In this document: piece by piece, positions 28,796-37,477 of the stretch | How the letters are laid out: each line of letters starts with the position of its first letter | Position numbering within the stretch: the first letter of the stretch is position 1 | Source of the DNA: Acholeplasmatales bacterium | GTDB taxonomy: Bacteria > Bacillota_I > Bacilli_A > Acholeplasmatales > Anaeroplasmataceae | Assembly (NCBI GenBank): GCA_017454375.1 | Contig: JAFTDB010000016.1 | Coordinates: 1-44,801 of the forward strand | Direction: 5' to 3' | Length of the DNA: 44,801 bases | The notes under the pieces: generated by a model | Database searches by the model: none | Told to the model about the DNA's origin: nothing | What the model saw: the letters and a program-made list of their open reading frames with translations, nothing else | Program-made: the position numbers and the translations under genes

Positions 28796-29787
28796 TAGTA
28801 TACACCTACCATATTTAAGATTACACCAACATAGAAGCCAACAACAACTAGTGTGGCAACTAAGTCAATTGGTCTAAATTTTAATTCATCTAGCTGAGTT
28901 CTAGGAGCTCCTATTACATAGCCTCTAGCCTCCATTGCGTTAGATAATTCATCTGCAGTCTTAAATGAAATGACAAATAGAGGAATTAGTAAGGCAATGA
29001 TTTGTTTTACTTTTTTACTTAACTTAGCTTCGTTAAAGTCAAGACCACGGCTGGCTTGGGCAGCCATAATCTTATTAGCTTCCAAAATTAATGTTGGAAT
29101 AAAACGAAGTGTTAATGATATTAGCATTGAAAATACCTCAACAGGTATTTTAAATATCTTAAGAGGTGTAAGTAGCCAGCTGATGGCATTGTTGATATCT
29201 GTAGTCATTGTAGACAAGGTTAGAAGTGATGTTAAGAAAATCATTAATAAGATTCTTAAGAAAATATAGGCTGCACGTTCTAAGCCTGCTTGATATACAT
29301 TAAATGACCATTTAGCCCAGCTCATATTGAAATTCCAATAGAATTTCTCAAATGGGAAGCACCATAAGATACAGAATCCTACAAATATTAAAACTAATAA
29401 ATAGATAATACTTGATGGAACAAATTTCTTTGTGAATATATAAAGTAGTAGAAAACCCGCAATAATCAAGAATTGCCATAAGCCTATTTCCATATTAAAT
29501 GAATATAAAGGCATACCATCATTCTTTGTGTATATAATTTGTACAACAAATGTAAATAGTAGAAGGAAGATGATTCCTTTTAATCCCTTTAATACCTTTA
29601 AAATAGGAATTCTTGATGTTATATAAATTAATAATACAACACCAAAGGCAATACTAATTGTTATAAGACTAGGAATTATAAATACAAGCACAATTAACGC
29701 AATTGTAAGTAATACCTTAGTTCTAGGATCTAGCTTATATATCCAAGAATTACCAGGAACATATTGTCCAAAGGAGATATTATTCAT
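28795..29787 (-). CDS. ecfT: Energy-coupling factor transporter transmembrane protein EcfT (enlarged)
   Basis: Membrane scaffold of a group II ECF vitamin/micronutrient importer; couples the two ATPases to exchangeable substrate-binding S components. The N-terminal pattern GQYVPGNSWIYKLDPRTK is typical. The coupling-helix motifs are S-R-G at 246-248 and A-R-G at 287-289. At 330 residues it is about 65 longer than usual. The excess lies at about residues 91-165 and includes two extra hydrophobic stretches. No S component is encoded nearby. The start overlaps the ecfA2 end by 8 bases and has AAAGGAGGT upstream. Confidence 0.9.
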   Translation of the reverse strand: MNNISFGQYVPGNSWIYKLDPRTKVLLTIALIVLVFIIPSLITISIAFGVVLLIYITSRIPILKVLKGLKGIIFLLLFTFVVQIIYTKNDGMPLYSFNMEIGLWQFLIIAGFLLLYIFTKKFVPSSIIYLLVLIFVGFCILWCFPFEKFYWNFNMSWAKWSFNVYQAGLERAAYIFLRILLMIFLTSLLTLSTMTTDINNAISWLLTPLKIFKIPVEVFSMLISLTLRFIPTLILEANKIMAAQASRGLDFNEAKLSKKVKQIIALLIPLFVISFKTADELSNAMEARGYVIGAPRTQLDELKFRPIDLVATLVVVGFYVGVILNMVGVY

Positions 29788-30637
29788 GAGATACCTCCTT
29801 TAGCTTTAAAACTAATTCATCAATAGATGTAATATTATAATCAAAATTATAATTGAATTTTCCATTTAAATAATCAATTAGCTTTAATACTTCAGGCTTT
29901 TCTAGGTGATGATCCTTATAAATTCCAGATTCAAACAATTCTTTTTTATCACCATCAAATACGATATTAGCTCCATCCATTACCACAATTCTTGTAGCAT
30001 ATTTATAGACAATATTCATATCATGTGAAATTAAAACAACTGTTTTATTTTCATTTTTATGAATATCATAGAAAAGCTCCATCATATCCTTAGAGCCCTT
30101 AGGGTCTAGTCCTCTAGTTGGTTCATCAAGAAGAAGAATATCTGGGTTATATGATAATATACCCGCAACAGCTACCTTTCTTTGTTGACCACCAGATAGG
30201 TTGAATGGTGAATGATTCAAAAGTTTTGTGATATGTAGCTTTTTAGCAACCTCTACTGAAGCTTTTTTAGCTTCAGCTTCCTGATAGCCAAAATTAAGTG
30301 GAGCAAACATAATATCACGAAGTACTGTTTGTTCGAATAATTGATATTCTGGGAATTGGAATACATAGCCTACATGCTTACGTATGTTATTAAATTTTAA
30401 TTTCTTTTTCTTTTTAGCTGTAATAGCATTACCAAATACATTAACCTCACCAGATGTTGGCAGGATTAAAGCATTCATATGCTGAACAAGTGTAGATTTT
30501 CCAGAACCAGTTTTACCTACAATAGCAACGAATTCACCTTCTGAATTAATCTCTAGGTTGATATTCTCGATTGCTACAGTTACTTGTTTTTTATATCCTT
30601 TATAGGAATGAGTTACTTCTTTAAATAATATTCCCAT
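29780..30637 (-). CDS. ecfA2: ECF transporter ATP-binding protein EcfA2
   Basis: The second ATPase of the ECF module. Walker A GKTGSGKST is at residues 41-49, the signature is LSGGQQRKVAVAGIL, and Walker B is DILLLDEPTRGLDPKG. The N-terminus differs from EcfA1 and shows the EcfA2-type V-x-x-x-Y/H-x-Y pattern. It overlaps the ecfA1 end by 25 bases. A ribosome site (AAGGATG) inside ecfA1 supports this start. Length (285) is normal. Confidence 0.92.
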   Translation of the reverse strand: MGILFKEVTHSYKGYKKQVTVAIENINLEINSEGEFVAIVGKTGSGKSTLVQHMNALILPTSGEVNVFGNAITAKKKKKLKFNNIRKHVGYVFQFPEYQLFEQTVLRDIMFAPLNFGYQEAEAKKASVEVAKKLHITKLLNHSPFNLSGGQQRKVAVAGILSYNPDILLLDEPTRGLDPKGSKDMMELFYDIHKNENKTVVLISHDMNIVYKYATRIVVMDGANIVFDGDKKELFESGIYKDHHLEKPEVLKLIDYLNGKFNYNFDYNITSIDELVLKLKEVSHE

Positions 30638-31422
30638 AAAGCATCCTTTAGCTCCTTATTGTTCTTAAGCTCATCATCAGCTGATACAAGTGAATATGCT
30701 TGTAATGAAACTGGTAAATCAAGTGAAGAAGAATGAAGTGTTACTTCATCCTTAAACACATCAACTGGCTTACCATCCTTGATGATTTTACCTTCCTTCA
30801 TTACCACAACACGATCAGATAAACTGGCAAAATCTAAATCATGGGTAATTGAAATAATGGTTTTATTATGATTATTATGTAATTCTCTAATTAGATTAAT
30901 GATATCATCACTACCCTCTGGGTCTAGCATAGAAGTAGCCTCATCTAAGATTATGTAATCACAATCTAGTGCTAATATACCAGCGATAGCAACTCTTTGT
31001 TTTTCACCGCCTGATAGGGTTTGTGGTTCACGGTCTAAAAATTCATTCATTGATACCTTTTTAGTGTAAGTATCAATAAGCTCAATCATCTTTTGTCTTT
31101 CAACATTGTGATTTTCTAGGCCAAATGCGATATCATATTTTACATTGAAACCAACAAATTGGTTGTTTGGGTTTTGGAATACTATACCAACCTTTTTTCT
31201 AATAGTTGGAGTAGTATTTGAATCCAATTTAACACCATCATATAATATTTCACCACTAGTAGGCTCTAAAAGTCCTACAAGTAGCTTAGCAAGAGTGGAT
31301 TTTCCGCAGCCATTATGGCCGATTATGGAAATCCATTCATTGTCTTGAACAGTTAGATCAATTCCACGAATTGCTTCATCACGACTATTATATGAAAAAT
31401 ATAAGTCCTTTAGTTCAATCAT
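30613..31422 (-). CDS. ecfA1: ECF transporter ATP-binding protein EcfA1
   Basis: The first ATPase of the ECF module. Walker A GHNGCGKST is at residues 35-43, the signature LSGGEKQRVAIAGILA follows, and Walker B is CDYIILDEATSMLDPEG. The C-terminal extension is typical of EcfA. A strong AGGAGGT site lies 7 bases upstream of the ATG. A transcription terminator ends only about 20 bases upstream of the start, so expression must come from read-through or a promoter close to or within that hairpin. Confidence 0.92.
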   Translation of the reverse strand: MIELKDLYFSYNSRDEAIRGIDLTVQDNEWISIIGHNGCGKSTLAKLLVGLLEPTSGEILYDGVKLDSNTTPTIRKKVGIVFQNPNNQFVGFNVKYDIAFGLENHNVERQKMIELIDTYTKKVSMNEFLDREPQTLSGGEKQRVAIAGILALDCDYIILDEATSMLDPEGSDDIINLIRELHNNHNKTIISITHDLDFASLSDRVVVMKEGKIIKDGKPVDVFKDEVTLHSSSLDLPVSLQAYSLVSADDELKNNKELKDALWEYYLKK

Positions 31423-31443
31423 AATGACTACCTCCTCTCTAAG

Positions 31444-31474
31444 AAAAAAATATATCCCGAAGTGGGATATATTT
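31444..31474 (-). terminator. Terminator or attenuator between the FakA-C-like gene and ecfA1
   Basis: A perfect 11-bp stem with a 5-base loop (31448-31474) is followed on the minus strand by a T-run. It starts 6 bases after the stop of the 83-aa gene. Because ecfA1 starts at 31422, a hairpin here must control how much upstream transcription reaches the ecf operon. Confidence 0.8.
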
Positions 31475-31479
31475 AATAA

Positions 31480-31731
31480 CTATCCTTTTAATCCTCTAGA
31501 TTGTCTATCCATATCTTCAACGACGATATCATATATTTCGCCAAGAGAAGCACAATATTTTAAAACTTCCCATGGTTCGTTTGTATGGAAGTGAATCTTG
31601 ATTAAATCTTCATCACCTACAGCAAGTAGACAATCACCTTTGAAGTTTTCAGTGAAGTAATCACTGATTACATCCTCGTCTAAATCGTGTCCTGAAATTA
31701 AAAGTTGTGTATCATATCTATATTCTATCAT
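31480..31731 (-). CDS. Stand-alone domain resembling the C-terminus of FakA/YloV, 83 aa
   Basis: The sequence resembles the last part of FakA/YloV, the fatty acid kinase with a DhaL domain. A G-D-x-L-L-A-V-G-D-E-D-L-I-K-I-H-F-H-T-N-E-P core is followed by a glutamate-containing strand and a D/N-M-D-R-Q end, as in the FakA C-terminal region. The DhaL kinase domain is absent, and the gene has its own promoter and ribosome site, so it is a separate small protein rather than a recent truncation. The name 'kinase to dihydroxyacetone kinase' is sometimes given to such proteins, but the function is unknown. It might bind a FakB-like or full FakA partner; that is inference. Confidence 0.65.
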   Translation of the reverse strand: MIEYRYDTQLLISGHDLDEDVISDYFTENFKGDCLLAVGDEDLIKIHFHTNEPWEVLKYCASLGEIYDIVVEDMDRQSRGLKG

Positions 31732-31760
31732 TTTTACAATCTCCTTTTTTTATCGTAAAG

Positions 31761-31789
31761 ATTTTATCATATTTAATATATAATTTCAA
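31761..31789 (-). promoter_or_regulatory. Sigma-A-type promoter for the FakA-C-like gene (and possibly ecf operon)
   Basis: On the minus strand TTGAAA (31784-31789) and TAAAAT (31761-31766) are spaced by 17 bases, 30 bases upstream of the 83-aa start and its AGGAG site. Confidence 0.65.
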
Positions 31790-31874
31790 TATTGTAAATG
31801 TTTGTATAATATGTAATATTATAATTCATATTTCCTACCTATTATGATAGAATATAACAAAAGGAGCGAATAAG

Positions 31875-33830
31875 ATGAAAAAAATATTGGCAGTATTACT
31901 CTCAGTATTAGCATTAACATCATGTAGTTCGGTAAATAACCCTACTTCAACAACCATAACCACTCCACAAACTACAGCTACTACGCCTGGTATATCAACT
32001 ATTACAAAGTCAATACCAGTAGGAGAAGATAATAGAAAGCTAGTTTTGGATAAAAATAATCCATATTCATCTAATGAACTTGTAGAATATGATGATTGTT
32101 ATATTAAATATAAGGATGTAGATTCTATAGGTAATTCCCACGCTAAAATAAATAGAGGTGGATTTATCACAAATGCTACAACCTTAAATGATATCGATTC
32201 ATTTACTATTACATATAAGATAGTAGAGGAAGAAAATGTTGAATTAAAGCCAGAAATTGGCTTTGGTTCTTTATATTATGTATGTGATGATTATCCAATT
32301 GATAATCCTTTTTCTTATCAAAGAATTGATCTAAATTCCAATGATAGAGAAGTAAAAATAACACTTGATGGTGATCCATCTTTTGTTAGCTTTTATACAT
32401 TTAACACCATAATAATTGATAAAATCGAGCTTGAATATAATGTTAAAACAGCTAAGACTTTAAGCGATGATTTTAGTCTAAAAATTATCGGTACAAATGA
32501 TATTCATGGACGTGTAAATTCTGATGGTAGCTATGCATCACTTGCGTACGCAACTGACTATATTGACACCCTAAAAAAGGATAATAAATATAATATTTTA
32601 TTAGATCAAGGTGACCTATATCAGGGCTCATTAGATCAGTATGCAACCAATGGTAAAATCATGGAGGATTATCTACTTGTAAATGGCTATGATTCTACAA
32701 TTATTGGTAACCATGAATGGGATAATGGAGACACTAAAATTATTGAGCATACAAAGCATTCTAAGGTAGATATTTTAGCTAATAACATTAGAAAAAATGG
32801 CTCAGCAGCAACATTTACTAAGCCTTACAAGGTTATAGAAAGACATGGCGTAAAAATCGGTTTAATTGGGGCAATGGGAGATTGCGAAAGCTCAATTTCA
32901 GCATCTTCAATTGAAGGATATTCATTCCTTGTAAAACAGGCGCTAACGGCTGAAATTAAGAAAAATTCAGAGGAGTTAAAAGATCTTGGCTGTGAGTTCA
33001 TAATTCTACAGATTCATGATGGTGCAGAAAGTGCTCAATCAGGTTCATCAAGCTTAGAATATTATGATGTAAATTCACTTAGTGGAAGCTATGTGGATTT
33101 AGTGCTTGAAGGACATACTCATAAGCAATATAGCTTCAAGGATAGTAAGGGTGTATACCATGTCCAAAATGCTGGTTATTTAGGCAGTATTTATAATATA
33201 AATATTAATGTTAGAAAAACTGATAATGGCCATTCATTTTCAGTTTTATCACCAGCATTTGTTCGTGATAGTGCGATTGTTAGTAGATATACAGAAAACA
33301 ACGTAATGGGTGTTATCAATAATTGGTATCATCAAAATGTTTATGGCCCACTTGGTGATAGAGTTGCTATGACAAATTCTAGAGGTTACAGCAGTAATGA
33401 TCTTGTTAATATGGTTGCCCAAATCTATTACAATTTAGGTAAAGAAGATGGTTATGATGTTGTCTATGGTGGTGGATATTTATCTTGTAGAGCACCATAT
33501 AGATTACCTAGTGGAGTTGTCGTATATTCTGATGTAGCAAGCCTATTCCCATTCGATAATAGAATTTATCTATGTAAGATAAGTGGTAAGAATTTAAAGA
33601 GAAACTTTATAAATTCTACAAATACAAATTATCATGGCTATATGGAAAATCCAAATATGACAATTTTTGATTTTGAGACATATTATATGGTAACAGATTC
33701 ATATAATACTGACTTCTGGAATTATAGAGATACCGATACTTATGCTGTAGAAATAGTAAAGAGCTATTCTATAGGTGATATCTATGCTAGAGATTATTTA
33801 TTTGAATACTTAAAAAGTTTAAATAGCTAA
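31875..33830 (+). CDS. Secreted lipoprotein, 5'-nucleotidase/UshA-type metallophosphatase, 651 aa
   Basis: Surface lipoprotein likely to release phosphate from nucleotides or related esters. A signal peptide ends in the lipobox LTSC at residues 15-18. A Thr-rich linker follows at about 25-50, then a beta-rich region of unknown type (about 50-195). The calcineurin-like metal site shows D209/H211 (T-N-D-I-H-G), D247 (Q-G-D), N279-H280 (G-N-H-E), H381, and H414/H416 (G-H-T-H). A 5'-nucleotidase C-terminal domain follows, with N-S-R-G and GGGYLSCR in the substrate-binding region. A strong AAAGGAGCG site supports the ATG. The 150-base gap upstream holds TATAAT- and TATGAT-like boxes with no good -35, so its promoter is uncertain. 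Exact substrate unknown. Confidence 0.85.
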   Translation: MKKILAVLLSVLALTSCSSVNNPTSTTITTPQTTATTPGISTITKSIPVGEDNRKLVLDKNNPYSSNELVEYDDCYIKYKDVDSIGNSHAKINRGGFITNATTLNDIDSFTITYKIVEEENVELKPEIGFGSLYYVCDDYPIDNPFSYQRIDLNSNDREVKITLDGDPSFVSFYTFNTIIIDKIELEYNVKTAKTLSDDFSLKIIGTNDIHGRVNSDGSYASLAYATDYIDTLKKDNKYNILLDQGDLYQGSLDQYATNGKIMEDYLLVNGYDSTIIGNHEWDNGDTKIIEHTKHSKVDILANNIRKNGSAATFTKPYKVIERHGVKIGLIGAMGDCESSISASSIEGYSFLVKQALTAEIKKNSEELKDLGCEFIILQIHDGAESAQSGSSSLEYYDVNSLSGSYVDLVLEGHTHKQYSFKDSKGVYHVQNAGYLGSIYNININVRKTDNGHSFSVLSPAFVRDSAIVSRYTENNVMGVINNWYHQNVYGPLGDRVAMTNSRGYSSNDLVNMVAQIYYNLGKEDGYDVVYGGGYLSCRAPYRLPSGVVVYSDVASLFPFDNRIYLCKISGKNLKRNFINSTNTNYHGYMENPNMTIFDFETYYMVTDSYNTDFWNYRDTDTYAVEIVKSYSIGDIYARDYLFEYLKSLNS

Positions 33831-33891
33831 TAAATATTTATTTATTAAATTAATGTTTTGATATACAATAGAGAATTAGTAGGTGAATTGT

Positions 33892-34524
33892 ATGAAATTA
33901 AAGAATTTTATAACATTTGAAGGTGGAGAATGTAGCGGAAAAACCACCATTATTAAAGATATAGTAAAAAAGTTTGAAGAGCTAAATATCAGCTATATCA
34001 CAACTAGAGAGCCAGGTGGCTTACCTATTTGTGAACAAATTAGAAATGTAATTTTGGATGTTAACAATACTGATATGTCTAGCGAATGTGAAGCATTGTT
34101 ATACGCAGCCTCAAGAATTCAGCATGTTAAGCAAAAAATATTACCTGCCTTAGAAGAAGGTAAGGTAGTGCTTTGTGATAGATTTTTAGATTCTTCATTA
34201 GCTTATCAAGGCTACGCTAGAGGTATAGGCTTTGAAAGAATTTTGAAAGCCAACGAATTCTCTTTAGATTATTTACCAGATTTAACAATCTTTATTGATG
34301 TTAAACCAGAGGTAGCATTAAAAAGACTTCAAAATCAAGATCGTAGCAGCAAAAGCGATCGTTTAGATAAGGAAAGCATTGATTTCCACAAGAAAGTATA
34401 TGAAGGATATAAAAAGCTTGAAGAAATGTATCCTGATAGAATCATCACTATTGATGGTAATCAAGATTTAGCAACAGTTAGTCGTAACTGTGTAGAGGCA
34501 GTTTTAAAATATTTAAAGAAGTAG
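33892..34524 (+). CDS. tmk: Thymidylate kinase
   Basis: Phosphorylates dTMP to dTDP for DNA synthesis. The P-loop F-E-G-G-E-C-S-G-K-T-T is at residues 9-19; the usual variant has GADGSGKT- or GEGAGKT-like wording, and the Cys14 is unusual but outside the essential residues. T-R-E-P-G-G and D-R-F-x-D-S-S-L-A-Y-Q-G follow as expected. A GTG at 33883 is in frame, but TAGGTG there serves as the ribosome site for the ATG at 33892 with a 6-base spacer. Length (210) is normal. An extended -10-like TGATATACA lies at 33859-33867 without a good -35. It is first in the tmk-holB-ricT block. Confidence 0.93.
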   Translation: MKLKNFITFEGGECSGKTTIIKDIVKKFEELNISYITTREPGGLPICEQIRNVILDVNNTDMSSECEALLYAASRIQHVKQKILPALEEGKVVLCDRFLDSSLAYQGYARGIGFERILKANEFSLDYLPDLTIFIDVKPEVALKRLQNQDRSSKSDRLDKESIDFHKKVYEGYKKLEEMYPDRIITIDGNQDLATVSRNCVEAVLKYLKK

Positions 34525-34533
34525 GTATTAAAT

Positions 34534-35487
34534 ATGGATGTTAAAAAGATGGTTGAATTACAAGTTAATATCTTTAACATGTTAAAAAAGTCAATTGATA
34601 ATGACCATCTTTCACATGCTTATTTATTTTATGGCCCTAATGGAACTGGTAAAAAGGAAATGGCTTTTGCCTTATCTTGCCTTCTTTATGGAGTTGATTT
34701 AGATTCTCCTGAAGGAAAACAAATAACTGAAGGAAAGCATCTAAATGTTGAATACATTGCAAAAGAAGAAGGTAAAACTGCAGTTTCCAAGGAACAAATA
34801 TTATCAATCCAGGATGAGTTTTCTAAAACATCACTTGTTAGTGGTAAACGTATCTACATAGTAGATGGCTTAGATACAGCTACTAAGCAGGCTCAAAATT
34901 CACTTTTAAAGTTTATTGAAGAGCCATCTGGTGAATATGTTGGTATATTCTTAGCTACTGAATTATCTGATGTTTTATCAACTATTCAATCTAGATGTGA
35001 GATTGTATATTTTAAGCCAATTAGTAATGAAGATTTAATTAATGAGCTAAAAAATAACTGGGTTGATCCACTTGATAGTGCGTTAGCATCTAGCCTTACT
35101 AATTCAATTGATGAGGCCTTAGAAATAGTAAAAAGTGATGACTTTTTAAAGACTAAAGAAATATTTTTAAGATTAATTGAATTAAAGTCTGACTTTGAGG
35201 GTGTAGAATTTTTCTCAGAAAATGTCGAATATTTTATCGAAAAGTCTAGACTAGAGATGTTAATAAACTTTGTTTTACTTTATTTAAGAGATATTAATTT
35301 ATTATCAAAAGATAATAATAATTTGATTTTGGCACCTTTGTATGATAAAATTGTGTCAGCTAAAAGCAATAGAAAATATAATTATAAAGCCAAATATGAG
35401 ATGGTTTTAGATTTAATGAATAAATTAGATAGAAATGTTACAGCTAAGAATGTATTCTTTGAGCTTGTAAATACTATCTTGAAATAG
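34534..35487 (+). CDS. holB: DNA polymerase III delta' subunit
   Basis: Clamp-loader subunit with an AAA+ fold. Walker A-like GPNGTGKK is at residues 34-41, the segment after S-H-A-Y-L-F is typical, and I-Y-I-V-D-G-L-D with A-x-N-S-L-L-K-F-I-E-E-P-S matches the family. The cysteine zinc module usual between the P-loop and Walker B is absent; that segment holds residues reading EGKQITEGKHLNVEYI. It starts 9 bases after tmk and precedes ricT, as in Bacillus. Length (317) is near normal. Confidence 0.88.
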   Translation: MDVKKMVELQVNIFNMLKKSIDNDHLSHAYLFYGPNGTGKKEMAFALSCLLYGVDLDSPEGKQITEGKHLNVEYIAKEEGKTAVSKEQILSIQDEFSKTSLVSGKRIYIVDGLDTATKQAQNSLLKFIEEPSGEYVGIFLATELSDVLSTIQSRCEIVYFKPISNEDLINELKNNWVDPLDSALASSLTNSIDEALEIVKSDDFLKTKEIFLRLIELKSDFEGVEFFSENVEYFIEKSRLEMLINFVLLYLRDINLLSKDNNNLILAPLYDKIVSAKSNRKYNYKAKYEMVLDLMNKLDRNVTAKNVFFELVNTILK

Positions 35488-35494
35488 GTGTTTT

Positions 35495-36352
35495 ATGAGG
35501 GCAATTAGAGTTCAGTTTAAGCCGGTTGGAAAAAGATATTTCTTTGGCTTAGGCAATTTTGAGTTGCATGATGGTATGGATGTAGTAGTATCTACAATCA
35601 GAGGCCTAGAGCTTGGCTGGTGTGTAGGTGAGCCTTTTGAGCTAGATAATAGAGAATTAACTAGTGAGCTTAAGGATGTTATCCGTATCGCAACAGAAAA
35701 TGATAAAGAAAAATTTAAAAAGAATAAAGAAGAAGAATCTGATGTTATTACAACAACTAAGAATCTAGCTAAGAAGTATAAGCTTCAAATGAAGGTCTTA
35801 GAATCAGAATATACACTAGATAAATCAAAATTAATTATCTATTTTGAATCTGAAGCTAGAGTAGACTTCCGTGAGTTAGTTAAGGACTTAGCTGAGGTAT
35901 ACCATACACGTATTGAACTACGTCAGGTAGGCTCTCGTGATAGTGCTAAAACATTCGGTGGTATTGGCCCTTGTGGATTAATACTTTGTTGTAAAACATT
36001 TATTACTCAATTTGATAATGTTACAGTAAAGATGGCTAAGAACCAAAACCTATCGCTAAACCCAGTAAAGATTAGTGGTAACTGTGGTAAGCTACTTTGT
36101 TGTATCAATTATGAGGACAAATTCTACAAGGAAATGCGTAGAAATGCTCCAGATGTTGGTGATATTGTTGAAACACCTAATGGGGATGCGAAAGTATTAT
36201 CATCAGATGTAATTGGTAAGAATTTAAAGGTTAAATACCAAACTGAAGAGGGTGGATTTGGCTACTTTAAATTCCAAGATGTAAAAATAAAGGTTCATAA
36301 ACAACAAAAAGATGTTTATGAGGAAGATATCGATAATGAGCTTGATTTGTAA
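35495..36352 (+). CDS. ricT: PSP1-domain protein RicT (YaaT)
   Basis: In Bacillus subtilis RicT (YaaT) forms an iron-sulfur-containing complex with RicA and RicF that assists RNase Y-dependent mRNA processing. The conserved cysteine motifs are present: G-P-C-G-L-I-L-C-C at C160, C165 and C166, and G-N-C-G-K-L-L-C-C at C197, C202 and C203. Length (285) matches. It starts 7 bases after holB with a weak ribosome site, suggesting coupling. The Bacillus neighbour yabA, expected next, is missing; trmN6 overlaps instead. Confidence 0.9.
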   Translation: MRAIRVQFKPVGKRYFFGLGNFELHDGMDVVVSTIRGLELGWCVGEPFELDNRELTSELKDVIRIATENDKEKFKKNKEEESDVITTTKNLAKKYKLQMKVLESEYTLDKSKLIIYFESEARVDFRELVKDLAEVYHTRIELRQVGSRDSAKTFGGIGPCGLILCCKTFITQFDNVTVKMAKNQNLSLNPVKISGNCGKLLCCINYEDKFYKEMRRNAPDVGDIVETPNGDAKVLSSDVIGKNLKVKYQTEEGGFGYFKFQDVKIKVHKQQKDVYEEDIDNELDL

Positions 36353-37064
36353 TGAACTTTTAGGAATACCTAAGATTAAAATTTATCAAGATAGTGATTT
36401 ATTTAATTTTTCCTTAGATTCTATGTTACTAGCTAGCTTTACAACTATTAACTATAGAATCAAAAAGATTTGTGATTTATGTTCTGGAAATGCTCCAATC
36501 CCAATGTATCTAACATTAAGAACTAAATGTGAGATTACAGGTGTTGAGGTTCAGGAAGAATCATATAATCTAGCTATGATGTCAATCAAGGAAAATAAGA
36601 TGGAAAATCAAATAAAGATGTATCATGATAATTTAATTGGCATATCTGAAAAGATTGGTAAGGAATGTTACGATGTTGTAACATGTAATCCACCATATTT
36701 CAAATTGAATCATAATCAAATTAATCCATCAGAAGCTAAAGCAATTGCCCGTCATGAGGTTTTAGCTAATCTAGATGATATCGTATGTGAGGCAGCTAAG
36801 CTACTTAAGCAAAAGGGTAGACTAGCTATGATACATACACCTACAAGATTACTTGAGGTATTAGATACATTTAGAAAATACCATATCGAACCAAAGAGAT
36901 TACAGTTTGTTTATCCTAAAAAGGATGGTGAATGTAATCACATTCTGGTTGAGGGTGTTAAGGATGGAAATAGTGAAATGCGTATTCTTCCACCACTTTA
37001 TGTATATGAGAGTGATGGAAAGTGGACAAAAGAAATATTAAAAATATATAATTTTGAGGAGTGA
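36336..37064 (+). CDS. trmN6: tRNA1(Val) (adenine37-N6)-methyltransferase, YabB/TrmN6-like
   Basis: SAM-dependent N6-adenine methyltransferase acting on tRNA. The sequence C-D-L-C-S-G-N-A-P/G-I-P is the SAM-binding loop, and N-P-P-Y in VVTCNPPYFKL is the catalytic motif. N-terminal residues reading DSMLLASF and the later ARHE box match the YabB/YfiC family. The frame extends to 36312, but the ATG at 36336 has AGGAAG 9 bases upstream and the family's expected N-terminus. It overlaps ricT by 17 bases. Length (242) is normal. The gene position matches yabB of Bacillus. Confidence 0.88.
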   Translation: MSLICNELLGIPKIKIYQDSDLFNFSLDSMLLASFTTINYRIKKICDLCSGNAPIPMYLTLRTKCEITGVEVQEESYNLAMMSIKENKMENQIKMYHDNLIGISEKIGKECYDVVTCNPPYFKLNHNQINPSEAKAIARHEVLANLDDIVCEAAKLLKQKGRLAMIHTPTRLLEVLDTFRKYHIEPKRLQFVYPKKDGECNHILVEGVKDGNSEMRILPPLYVYESDGKWTKEILKIYNFEE

Positions 37065-37069
37065 TTTTT

Positions 37070-37477
37070 ATGTTTTTAAGTTTATTAAGTAAGAAAGAAA
37101 TGTTAAAGTTCTTAGACTTAGCCATCTATATGGTTGATATCGATGGTGAACCAACTGATGTTGAAAAAAGATTATTAAATAAGATGATCGCAGAACTTGA
37201 CAGTGTTAAGGATGAATATTCATTCAGATTAACTGATACAATTGAAAACACAATTAAATTCTTCACTGAATGTAATAGTGTTGTAAAGAATGTCGTTTAT
37301 TTGAACCTAGTAACAATTTCTATGGAGGATGACTTATATAATACATCTGAGTTATTATTCCTAGAAAAGGTTCAAAAGCAATTAGACATTTCATCTGAAA
37401 AACGTAGAGAATTGATCTCTATTGTTTATGCTGAAAGAGATTTAAGAGAAAAGGCAATTAGAATTCTAAAGAACTAA
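37070..37477 (+). CDS. Small helical protein, TerB-like, 135 aa
   Basis: Possibly a TerB/DjlA-like all-alpha domain: an early helix with L-A-I-Y-M-V-D-I-D-G-E-P-T-D-V-E resembles the acidic, metal-binding DG..E pattern of TerB folds, and a second V-Y-L-N-L-V-T-I-S-M-E-D-D-L-Y helix resembles the later copy. The assignment is tentative. The GTG at 37061 is in frame, but GAGGAGTGA at 37056-37064 is the ribosome site for the ATG at 37070. It sits between trmN6 and rsmI, where Bacillus has yazA (a GIY-YIG protein), which it does not resemble. Its stop overlaps the rsmI start by one base. Confidence 0.55.
   Translation: MFLSLLSKKEMLKFLDLAIYMVDIDGEPTDVEKRLLNKMIAELDSVKDEYSFRLTDTIENTIKFFTECNSVVKNVVYLNLVTISMEDDLYNTSELLFLEKVQKQLDISSEKRRELISIVYAERDLREKAIRILKN

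Noticed and set aside
31732..31874. Remains of the missing FakA kinase domain upstream of the 83-aa gene
   Set aside because: The stretch holds a promoter and AT-rich non-coding sequence with no frame resembling a DhaL domain, so recent truncation is unlikely.
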